From NCBI GenBank assembly GCA_964036665.1, contig OZ038533.1, positions 2,218,001-2,282,000 of the forward strand: a DNA stretch of 64,000 bases, in the 5' to 3' direction. A program made the position numbers and the translations under genes. This DNA is from Gordius sp. MW1. Its lineage: Eukaryota; Nematomorpha; Gordioida; Gordea; Gordiidae. Below the pieces are notes generated by a model. The model made no database searches. It was not told where the DNA came from and saw only the letters and a list, made by a program, of their open reading frames with translations. Positions 47,101-59,100 of this stretch are shown here, in pieces. Numbering within the stretch: the first letter of the stretch is position 1; every line of letters begins with the position of its first letter.

Positions 47101-50100
47101 GGGTCTAACAAACATTATATTATAAAACAACACAATGTTAAGAATTTGCAGAATTGTTGGGAGAAATTTTTTGTTGAATTTGAACAATTTTTAATTAAAA
47201 AAATCAAAAATTTGGCCAATGGTCACTTTTTCTCTATTGGTCAGTACCAACAGATACTCTATAAGTCAATGATAGCCAAAAAAAACGGAAAAAAAAATTT
47301 TGATGCTCACTTTGGCCAATGGTCATTTTTTTCCATTGGTCAGCAGCCAGCACACGGTAAAAGTGGATATAAATTCATAAGAGTAAAAAAAACGAAAAAA
47401 AAATTTTCGAATCACATTTTGGCCAATGGTCATTTTTTTCCATTGGTCAGCAGCCAGGACACGGTAAAAGTGGATATAAATTCATAATAGTCAAAAAAAA
47501 AACGAAAAAAAAGTTTTCGAATCACATTTTGGCCAATGGTCATTTTATTCCATTGGTCAGCAGCCAGCGGAGGGCCAAAAAGTCATAATAGCAATGGTAG
47601 GAACAGGAACAATCATAATAGTCAAAAAAAACGAAAAAAATAATTTCGATTCACATTTTGGCCAATGGTCATTTTTTCAATCGGTCAGGAGCCAGCGGAC
47701 GGCCAAAAAGTCATAATAGCAATGGTAGTAACAGGAACAATCATAATAGTAAAAAAAAAACGAAAAAATAAACTCGGATTCACATTTTGGCCAATGGTCA
47801 TTTTTTTCATTGGTCAGCAGCCAGCGGACGACCAAAAAGTCTTATTATCAATGATAGTAACAAGAACAATCATAAGAGTCAAAAAAACTCCGGGATTCTA
47901 ACCCCAAAACTAGTTAAATTGCATAGCAATTAAAAAGTAAACAACTTTTATTTATGTTTATTAAATAACTAGTTAAATTGCATAGCATTAAAAGTAAACA
48001 ACTTTTATCTATGTTTATTATATAACAAAAACTAGTTAAATTGCATAGCAATTAAAAGTAAACAACTTTTATTTATGTTTATTATATAACTAGTTAAATT
48101 GCATAGCAATTAAAAGTAAACAACTTTTATTTATGTTTATTATATAATAGATAATTTAACAAATCTTATATATAACACACCGAGGGAGATAGAGATGAGG
48201 GGTGGGGCACCTCTTATGCATTAATTCAAAAAATAACACAGCGAGGGAGATAGAGATGAGGGGTGGGGCACCTCTTTCTCATGCATTAATTTAAAAAAGC
48301 GATAACCTAATATACCCAATGCAAATAGATAAAGAGGGTAACGGACGGACAGACAGACAACGGACACCAAAAAACGATCCCATAAATTGCATAGCAATTA
48401 AAAGTGGTTGGGATTATTTTTTTGCGTTAAATTGACGTGAAAAAATAGTCTGCTTAAATCCGGCTTTTTTATCCAAATACCACATCCCATTGAATTTATC
48501 GCACAAATTTCATAAATAATGTTATAAATCAAGAAACGCAAATATCTTACAAAACTAGCTAGTGTTGTAAAAAGGGTGGTTTTTGTTTGGTCGGCCTTTG
48601 GTTTTAGTCGGCTAAGCATAAACAAACAACGATGTTTTGAGCTGTTATTCTTAGTCGCATATTTAGATTAAAGGTCTGTTTATGTTTATTCGACTAAAAC
48701 CAAAGGCCGACCAAACAAAACCCAGCTTTTTTTACAACGCTACTAGATACACAATGAATCCATGTTATGGTAAAAAGGGTTAATAGTGTATTTTATTAAA
48801 ACGAAATTATAACAGTAGTAAGGAATATATACATCGCGAATTGATTTATCATTAAGAGTCGTAAGTAACGATAAACATTTAAATTCAAGTTAATTCTCCT
48901 CACGTATCCTTTCTCTTTTAACCTAGTGCGTATTCCTACCAAATCTCTTTCGAGGTAAATGAACTCACATTTGATAGTTTCAGTACAATGTTATGTTGTG
49001 ATTTCAACCCGAGGTCAGATTTGTTAGGAATTTTCTGCCCGAACCCGGCCCGGTTCAATTCTCTAACCTCATTGCCCGCCCGAACCCTTCTGGTGTCCGC
49101 CCGAACCCGCCCGAAACATTAATGCTGCCCGAAATGCCCGGCCCGAAATATTAAATTTGCCTGTTAGGCCCGAAAATTTGCGACCTAAAATTCTTTCAAT
49201 ATTTAAAAGTCGAATGATTTTTTCAAATGAAACTTTTGTAAATTTTAATCCTAATTGGTCAAAACACGTAGTATTTGGTCTTTCTAAAATATTTGAGCTT
49301 AGCGATAGCGATGAGTGATAAGGGAATAATAAAGGCGAATTGGAGAAGCCTTGTTAAATCATTTGTTAAAAAATTAAATGATATTAGAATGAAATTTAAC
49401 ACTTTCAGGCGTTGTATCAATTTGGGCGTGACGATTTTGTACTATGTACAGACGGCACATGCGAATTACGAAGAATGAAAGGGCTGCATAAATATAAATA
49501 TTTTAATCCTTTCCATAACCTAGCTAGGGACTTGATGGAAATAAAGGGGTTCTGACAAAAATTGTAAAAATAACTTGGGGACGGATGGCGATTTTTTAGC
49601 ATTTTCTTATGCAATTTAATGAAAAGTAACAAAAAAATACACTATCTAAAAAATCTCATTAAGCCCGAATTGCCCGAATCCTATCTTCTTCGTGCCCACC
49701 CGAAAATAAAAATTTAGGATAGTTGCCCGGCCCGACCCGGCCCACGGGCCGGGCCTGTTCGGGCAGCGGGCCGGGCCGGGCAATCTGATCTCTGATTTCA
49801 ACTTAAAAACGCGTGTTCGACACAAGCCATATTTTTAATGTACTTTAACAACCGCGTATAAAACAACGAAAAGTAAGGGTAAAATTGCACCTCTTCTTTC
49901 TTTGGTTTGAGATAAATTGCTATCTTCGCAATAGTTAAGGGTGCGGGTCGAAGTAGATAAGGCCACGTCCGCCAACCAGCTAAGAGGGGAAGCGCTCGTA
50001 CTCAAATCGGTCGTGTTAACATCCAGTCTAAGTCTATCTTTGGGCGCCATGATGGATTGGTTTTTATTATAACTATTATTGCTACTACCACCACATGATG

Positions 50101-53100
50101 AGGTTTGGTCTTTAAAATCAAGTAGAGAAACGGAATCTCTGCTAATTTCGGGCGCCTCCTCGCAACATGCTGCCGGTAGGTTTATAGTTGTAAGTGAACG
50201 CGAAAGAAGGCTGTTGGGTTTGAGTAATTGCCCATTATTAATTTTTCCCCTGTCGCCGGAACACAAATGGAAGCCGTTGACATTGTTGAGCTTTTGAGTG
50301 TATTCCTAAATACAAATGTATAATATTAAAGGCGTTTTAAAGAAATTATAAAGTGATGAATACTTAAAGTATTGCCGAAAATAAAATAGTTATAAAAGAA
50401 GGTTTATATTATTATCAACGGCTCTAAGCAGTTAAAAGGATTTATGAAAGAAAGTATATTAATTGTTTTTATATCGGAAATAAAATCTAGTCTTTTTTCC
50501 TCTAACACATAACATTATCGTTCGTTTGAAAAGCAGTGTCTGGGGTATCATTTCCTGAACTGGAGTAGAACTACATAGCAACAAAAGACAGTTTAAAAAA
50601 TCCACCTAGCTAAAATGGACCATAATAAAGATTTGATACTTTTTACAAGCAAATCTACTATATAATTCAATGCATTTTTTCTAGCCCTCACATTTGTTTG
50701 TAAATTAAGAATGGATTAAATCTAATTTGAGCATTATATATACCTATCTCGCTTAGTGTGTGACTTGAAAATTAACTATGGCATACTGATGAGCTCTAAT
50801 AAGAGCGAAAACGTTATATGTCTGTTATCCTTTTCGAGTCACATGCTAAAAAAGATAGGGATATATATAGTTCAAATTAGTCTCTAATTAAAAATGCCTA
50901 TAGATGGCGCTAAGTAGAGGAAACTTTTAATTTAACTGCAGCACTCCTGAAAGGGGTTATCATTATCTTCTGATTATTATCGAAAACCCGGAATTTATTC
51001 TAATATATTAAGTTTTTAATTTGTCAATTGGCAGTCTTGATCTTAAAAGTCTATTTTGGAAAGGCCAACTTAATAGCTTAATGATGTTCTAAATTTATTG
51101 CCATGCAATTTATGGCATTATAATACTTTGCGAATTCCATTCAGTGGACCGTCTTCGCTCTTAATATTATCTTTGGCTTGATAATTCACGTTGTCAGTTG
51201 GGGCGTGGAGAAGGTTATGAAATTTGTATTTGTCAACTAGTTTTTCGCAAACTTGCACAATTTCAGTCAGAGCTACATTGGGTGCAATAAAGAACAAAAC
51301 ATTTGTATAAAAAGAAAATATATATTAAATCACAGTTTCAGTATAGTACAATATTATAGTATTTATTTCAAAATTGTAAAGAGCATTTAACTTTATTTTA
51401 AAGTGTACCAACAAATTAAGTCAAACTAATTTGTACTTATAAAAGCAGACGACTTTTCAGAAGAGGCCATGCCATATAAAGTTATGTACAGCCACAAATA
51501 TTCCTAATAATTTTAATAACATTCAATTTTATGCTATGCTCCAACAATTATCGCGGATACACTTGATAATGCAACTTCATAAAACACAATTATGAAAACA
51601 TATATATTCATTAGCATTTCCAACAGATTTCTGCAATCAAATGAAATAGCTTTCAAACTTACCTATGTTAGGGATGATATGGGTAGCCATAAGCTTAGAA
51701 GGTTCGTGAGGTTGCCGATTGGTACAAGGGAGCCAGGGAAAGTCATCACTGTCATTCGAAGAAAGAGGGTTCAGGATGTTTTTAATCGCATTTTCCTTCA
51801 AATCAAACAACAAACCACCATTGCTGCTTTGACTTCCATTCCCCAAGGCCATATAAGTTGCGTTATTCGAGGCAATTGAAGGGGCGGATGGTGGAGGGGG
51901 TGGTGGTAAAGAAGATTTTTCTAGCCATCGCTTTTTCCCAATGTAACAATCCAAGCAAACGGCGAAACCGCATTTGGGACATACCCAGTGACGATTGAAT
52001 AGGGTTGTTTGACAAGCATCACACATCTCCCGAACTCCATCCACTGGCCTTTTCCACGCTATTTTACCTTGAAAAAGAATTGGTAGAGAGACATTAAGCA
52101 AAAAAGTTTTTTTTAAATTATTTGAAATTTAGTAAAAATTTGGGATGAAATTATTATGCATTCTAACAGTCAACAATTTTATTTAGAGTATAGGTATTTT
52201 AAAAAGTTACAGTTTGCTTCACATTATTAAAAAAATTGATAGTTTGTATTAATTGAAAAATGACAGGATATTGATTATACTTAGGCCGATTACATGCTTG
52301 TTTAGCAGCAGACGATATTAAAGTATATAAAAGCAGATGCTAAAAATATATAAATAAAATTTAAACCTCTGTCAATTTGCTTAAAGAGCGTAAAAGACTG
52401 TTCAATAAATCCATTTGGATTACTAACCCATCTCAAAGGTAAAAAAAGTTTAGTTACTACAATTTCATAAATTTAATCCTTTGACCATTTACAATATCAT
52501 TTTAAAGTGATTATATCTCTAAATTGTCTTAATTAAAATTCAATCGATTGATTAGGGCTTGTCTTAATATCGGATTCAGATTCAAATCGCGCGAACTTAT
52601 CTTTGTCTAAATATCCTATTCAATTTCATGGATCAAACTCGGTTGTAATTATTAATATTTTGTTTTTTGATAGTTAAAAACGTTTTTTTTGTTTATTTCA
52701 ACTCCCGAGATTAAATCCAAAACTTTGCCGATATCTAAAAATTTAAAATACAACATTTAAGCTTCGGAAAAATTTTGCATCTTTCAAAATCTCGCTGTTA
52801 TGTTATGCGTCTAAATGTAAATCTGCTGTGAATCCGAAGTTATTAAACGAAGGCTCTGTCCCGTACGACGATTTTTGCTGCGCAGCAAAATCCGATATTC
52901 AGACAAGCCCTTAGGCGGTACTTACTATTTCCACTAACGGCCTCAAGGGCTTTTTCTTCTTGCTTAATTAAAGCCACGAAATAGGGCAACGTGAATCGAA
53001 ATATGTACAGGCACGTGACTTTAAGATCCAAGCCCGAACCCAAATCGAAACCGGGAGTCTGATGCTCCAGGAGAGATGATTGGTCATATTTAGCAGGCAA

Positions 53101-56100
53101 CCAAATCTTTAAATCATCAGACGTGGCCTCGTATGTTTCAGAAAATCCGGCCACGCTATAAGTTCCTTTGGCGTTAATCTTGAGTCTAGGCCATGCGAAA
53201 TTCAATTATAATCATATATGATAGAAATTGAAAAATGTTGGATCTATTGCGTAAGAAAATTGGTTGTATTATTATTGGTTCCGTGGGACTGATAAATGAA
53301 AGCGGGAGGAAAGAGATGTTTTAAGATTATAGCATTCAATACTTGATAACTTTTATATTTTATTACTCGCTATTTTTCATAGCCAGTTTTTTCAACTATT
53401 TCCTCACACTTTAATCATCAATCCGACAAGATCAAAATATTAAATCCAACTTTCTTATATGATCTCTTATGGAGCTAAAGCTTAATTTTTGTAAAGTAAG
53501 ATTTATAGAGGTAGTAAAAATGAGAAATAAACATATACAAGGTGTATTGAAATTTTCATATAAACAAAACCTTGATAAATCAATACCCATAATAATTCCT
53601 CAATCAAATAAGTCAAACTTGAACTAACCTTTGCTGTTGAAAAATATATGTTATCGCTAAGCAAAATTCTAATATCAATTTTGCAATAATTTTAGAGTTG
53701 ACGGACTTGTAGACAAATACAAGACGAGGTTCTCATGGTAAATTGTGTGTCAAATTTTCCTCCATATTGAAGACAACAACTGGTGTATTTCAACCATGTG
53801 ATCAGTCAATTTACCCTCCTCACTAGTTCATAAATTCGAACCAACGTCAATAAATTAATATTATACAAGATATAGATGACGCTATATTATTAAACAAACT
53901 TTCATCACAGTTTTTACATTTTTAATTATTATGTATTGTGTAAATGATATTTATTTTAAAATGCTGTTATTGATATCTACCCAATTCAATTTAATTTTTT
54001 ATTTACATTTTTAAGATTATATAATTTACAAAAATTACTACTATCTATATAATCACTACTTTACCATGTTATAATTAAAATGGTGGAAAAAAGGGTACAT
54101 ATTTTGTGCGCTGATGAGCAGTCTATCTGGTCTATGGTTATAAATAATTTTGCACTATGTTTTTCTTAAATTTAATAACTTTGTAAGGTTTAAATGGAGG
54201 GGATATTACTTGCGAAACGCGTAAAAGCGGCAAAATATGTTGAGTCTTTGGTTGCGTTGCGAGGGTGAAAGACGGCATTCCCAGCATTTTGGGAGTTTGG
54301 GTGATAGACTATTGCAGGCCTCGGATTGTAAAAAGGGTTCTGTTGGCATCATGCTTATACCATTCCCAATACTTCCACCACTTATGCTCGAGGGTGGTGT
54401 GCATTGACTACTCGAACCTAGGATGGACAGATATTAACAGAAGCTAAAAAAAGAAAGCATTTCAATAATTTTCGCACACATTCCATCAAACGATCCCTAT
54501 TATTTCTAAACGAGTGTATTCCCTTAAAGTGCTTAAAGCGTGATCGGAGGTTTTTTAATGGGAAAACTGTAAAAAATATCTATCCTCGTCTGAGTATATG
54601 GAAAATTAAAGTCTTTAGAAAAAATAGCTCTATTTCATATTAGAAATTAAAAAGTCATTAAGGTGTAAATTATAATGTAAGATGTTTTTATACAAGCCGG
54701 CATAGTCAATAGATGCGTATATGTACCTACGTATCTTACCTATGGTCTAAGCACAGAATTTCAAAAGCAATTTCTCATTTAAACTTGGATATATATATAT
54801 ATAGATTATCTTAAAAACTCTCTCTATTTTACGAGATAATTAAAGTGTTCGTGGGATTTTGGCCAATTTTGACAGATCCTCTCGATGATTTTATATTGAA
54901 ATAGTTTATTTGTATCAATTTATGCATTTTGTTTTATATGTTGTATGCATATGTTAAATTGTCAAAATTCCGGATTTTTAATAACAATTTTAAATAATAT
55001 TATGATATGAAAATCTATGATGTGGCCTACTAGAGGTGGTGCTGGGTGGTTGGTTAGGAGATTTGTTTTTAATCGCCGAGGTATGATGACTGCTCAATTG
55101 GATAGGGGGTGGGGAATAATCATCGAAATCGTAGCAAGTAGCTCCACCGCTAGGTTTAATCTAAAGGCGTAATGTTTAAATGTTGAAATGGAAAATACCA
55201 GAAAAAAGGAATATACATATAAAGGAAATAAAAGTTTGCAATTATTCTTCTTATAGTCAGTGTTGCAAAAACGGCTGGGTTTTGTTTGGTCTAGCTTTGG
55301 TTTTAGTCGACTAAACATATACACAGACCAAGAGTTTGACCAAAAAAACCTTTAGTCCGTTTATGTTTAGTCGACTAAAACCAATGTTGATCAAACTAAA
55401 CCCAGCCGTTTTTGCAACACTACTTATGGTAATAAGTTGTTCTGTTTGAGAATTGGTTCATACTTAAATTATATGATCATATTATAAATTAAACTAAACG
55501 TTAATTATTACAAAAAATATGAGTGAAAGCTAGGTTTAAGACTAGGGGTCGACTCTGGGGTGTTATTCAAATTTCGACTAAGCCTAAAGGTCGACAAAAC
55601 AAAACCCAGCCGTTTTTACAACGCTAATATGTAGATTCCTAGAAATTATGTATAAATTAAAAAAGTTAGTTTTTAGGGCGAGATATTAGTATAATGTAGG
55701 CCTCTAGCTTAGACTAAGTAATAGAAAATGAGGCGTAAATTTTTTACCGTTACATCTGTAGCCCACAAAAAAACAATGCTAAAGCCAAAAGCACGTATGA
55801 ACTGTACTGGGTAAATTTACTATATACTTTACGTTGTTAGTAGTCTTTAAGATACTTCGCGACATAATAGTTTTGCCTCGGTGAAATAGTACACCTCAAC
55901 GGTATATAATAATGGTCAAGTGAATCAAATGATTTTAGGATGATATAAAAATAGAAAGTTACCTTGAGATGATGGGTTGGATTAATATTCAACGGTTTGG
56001 GACAATTGTTAGGACGAACAGAGGGTATAATAGTGGTGATATTGTTGATCTTATGCGGCGGAGATTGTTGTTGAAATCCCGTATTAGTTTGATGCAACGG

Positions 56101-59100
56101 TGGCTTTAACATTATATCATAAAATTCAATTGTATGAAATTGTTTGACAAAACAAAAAAACGTGAAATCAAAATTCAGTTGACTAAATGTATTTTACATG
56201 ATGGTTAATGGGATCAAATAGTTCCAAACTCACCTCCCCCCCCAGATTAAAACTAACTCTCATGCTAGTTTAACCGTCTAATCTTCACACTGATAACGAA
56301 TGATAGAATTTTTGTAACTTATTTTACCACATTTTTGAGAGTAAAATACAAACATATAGTTAATATTTGTAATGTACACCCTAACAAAGTAACTAGAAAA
56401 CAAAACAAACAACTTACCGGTTTAGGGGTGGGCAAGGCTTGCGTCGCCGTTCTCTTGCCGATAATAATACTGGAGTCCTTTATGCAAGACGACTGCTTTT
56501 GAGATTCTAAAGTGTTACTACAATCCTGAATTTGATCACTGTTATCGTTGATGTGCTTGTGCAACCATTTCTGTTTCAGTTTCTTAGGTTGTGCCTGGCC
56601 TTGGGCTTGGTCCTCTCCTTTACACTGGGTGCTGTTTGGATTGGCCGGACCCGACCCCTTCTCGTACCCAAAAGCAACGTGTACCGCTTGCTCGATGAAC
56701 GTCTGCAAGGTTAAATTGTAATTCTGCTCCAGGGTTCGGTTATTACTAAGTGGAGGACCTAAAGCTAAGGGTTGTTGATATGAAGTCGATTCCGTTCCTG
56801 CCTGCACTAAACCCGTTTTTAATTTGGTTTTTACCGAGCCCGTGCTAGGTAAGGTTGTTGCCTTGGCCGTAGTTTGACCTCTAAGACCTGTGATCAAATT
56901 TAATGGCTCCTCCAGGCCGTAGTTGTTATTATTATTAGAAGTAGTAGCAGTGGTCGTAGAAGAAGCGGTGAAAGTGGTTGTGCCCGATTTACTACTGTTC
57001 GATAGCATATCCTTCAAGTATTGCATGTACAAATCGTAAAAGGGTTTGCTGACACCGGTCGAACCATTGATGGGGAGCAGTTGTTGCTGAGGTTTACCCA
57101 CTGATTTACTTAGACCTGCTGATGGATGTTATGATTAGTGTCGTTATCTAGCGCCTCTTATTAAACCTAAGCTGCTCAAAGTAGTAAACAGTCTAGGTAC
57201 CATGAAAAAAGCCTTTGGGTCCATTTTTGTAATGTTTCCCTCCCCTATGGTTCTAAATCTTAGATAAAGTTACAATGGGGCGAACGTTGTTGAATCTGTA
57301 GCACCGCCATGTGGCGTATTTTTTAGCTACACTTATCCTAAACATACGCAGCATTTTCAATTTTTATTAACACGTAGTTGTTAGTTATACACATTGGCGA
57401 TAACAAATAGCTCTGCATATCTAATGACTCTCCCCCCATCCATATTTAAAATCCAGAAAAAACCTTGCACTTAGAGAATGGCCATTTTATGAACACCACA
57501 ATATCACACTCCAGTCACAACACTAGTTATGATTGGTAAAAGAACTATTTACGTATCATTAATACCTAATAAAAGTACTTAAATAACATAATTTTAAAGT
57601 AATCATGACGAGAGACTAATAATAATTTTAAAAAAATTAACCTCCTGTAATTCCTTTTTCGGCCACGTTATTGAAATTTGATGACGTGGGTGGTTTAGAT
57701 GTTTTCGAATTATAATTTAACGAGGTATTGAAAGTGTGGTCGTTGTTGATGTTGTTTTGATTAAGGGTTTGCTGCTCCACCTGCGGCTGGTTGTACATCA
57801 ATTGTCTTACACCCATTTTAATGTCGCTCTAAATGAGGAAAAATACAACAAAATTATAAAGTTAATGTGGGAAGATAATTTTATATAATTCTGGATTACA
57901 GATTGCGTAAATACTCGTATGTAGAATAAACGTAATTGGCGAAAGTGGATGAAATGTAAAATCGACCATGGCCAATAATGGTTTTGTGATCCGTTTTCAA
58001 TATATTCAGTTATTCGCCGTGAAATCATATTCAAAATCATTAGGTCAAACCAAACCCCATGTTTCTCTCTTTCCATTTACAAGATATCGAATAACAGAGT
58101 AAATTCCAAATAAAAGTTCACACCAGAATTTTCAAAATATACTAACGTTACATCAACATACAAGTGTGGTAAAAACGGCTTGGTCGACCTTTAGTTTTAC
58201 TAGGACAAACGGTCCTGGTCCGTTTTTCAAATTTCGACAAGGCCTAGTGGTCGGACTAAGATAAACAGACCAAAAAATCTTTGTTCTGTTTACGTTTAGG
58301 CGACTAGACCGACAAAACAAAATCCAGCCGGTTTTACAACACTACAACATACCTAGGAGGGCCACTTATGTCATATATAATAAATAAATTTGATATAAAA
58401 ATTGTTAATGTTTTAAACCTTTAGGTGGTTGGGCGGGGGGCCTTCCTTGAGGGCGACCTTTTTATGGCTCTGCTTGTTTAGAGATTCCTTAAAGTGATCA
58501 TCGACGGCAGCGAGGGGGGAGTCCAGATAATTTTGAAAAATCTTTGGTTTCGCGTTGTAATATTGCTGCACCGAATCAATGGTGGTGGTAGCAGCAGCAG
58601 CAGAAGAGCAGGGTAGTGTGCCTAAATAATGGCCGGGGTATGATGATGAGGTGTGGTGACTAGTGTTGATAAAAGAAGACCCAACACCATTGAAATTGGC
58701 CGGACTGCCTGGGCCTGGGGCTATCAGGGCAGATCTGGATCTAACGCCAGAAAATTAGACTAATTTTAAACCTTTTTGTTCGCCAATTATTTCAATTAGG
58801 TAACTTTGACTACAAATTAGTGTTGTAAAAACGGCTGGGTTTTGTTTGGTCGACCTTTCGTTTTATTAAGATTAACGGTTGACTCTGGTGACTAAGCTTA
58901 GAGGTCGACAAAGAAAAATAGACCAAAAAATCTTTGGCCCGTTTATGCTTTGGCGACTAAAACGAAAGGTTGACCAAACAAAACCCAGCCGTTTTTACAA
59001 CGATACTACAAATGTTTTAGCAAGAGCATACTAGTCTCGACCTCGATAAACTATAAAATCAACAACTTGGGGGCTAACTCCATTCCCTATTCAGTCGATA

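Noticed and set aside
47062..47901. Plus-strand frames with repeated NGHFFSIGQ phrases as a repeat protein
   Set aside because: The phrase is the translation of the hairpin minisatellite unit; frames change with unit length.
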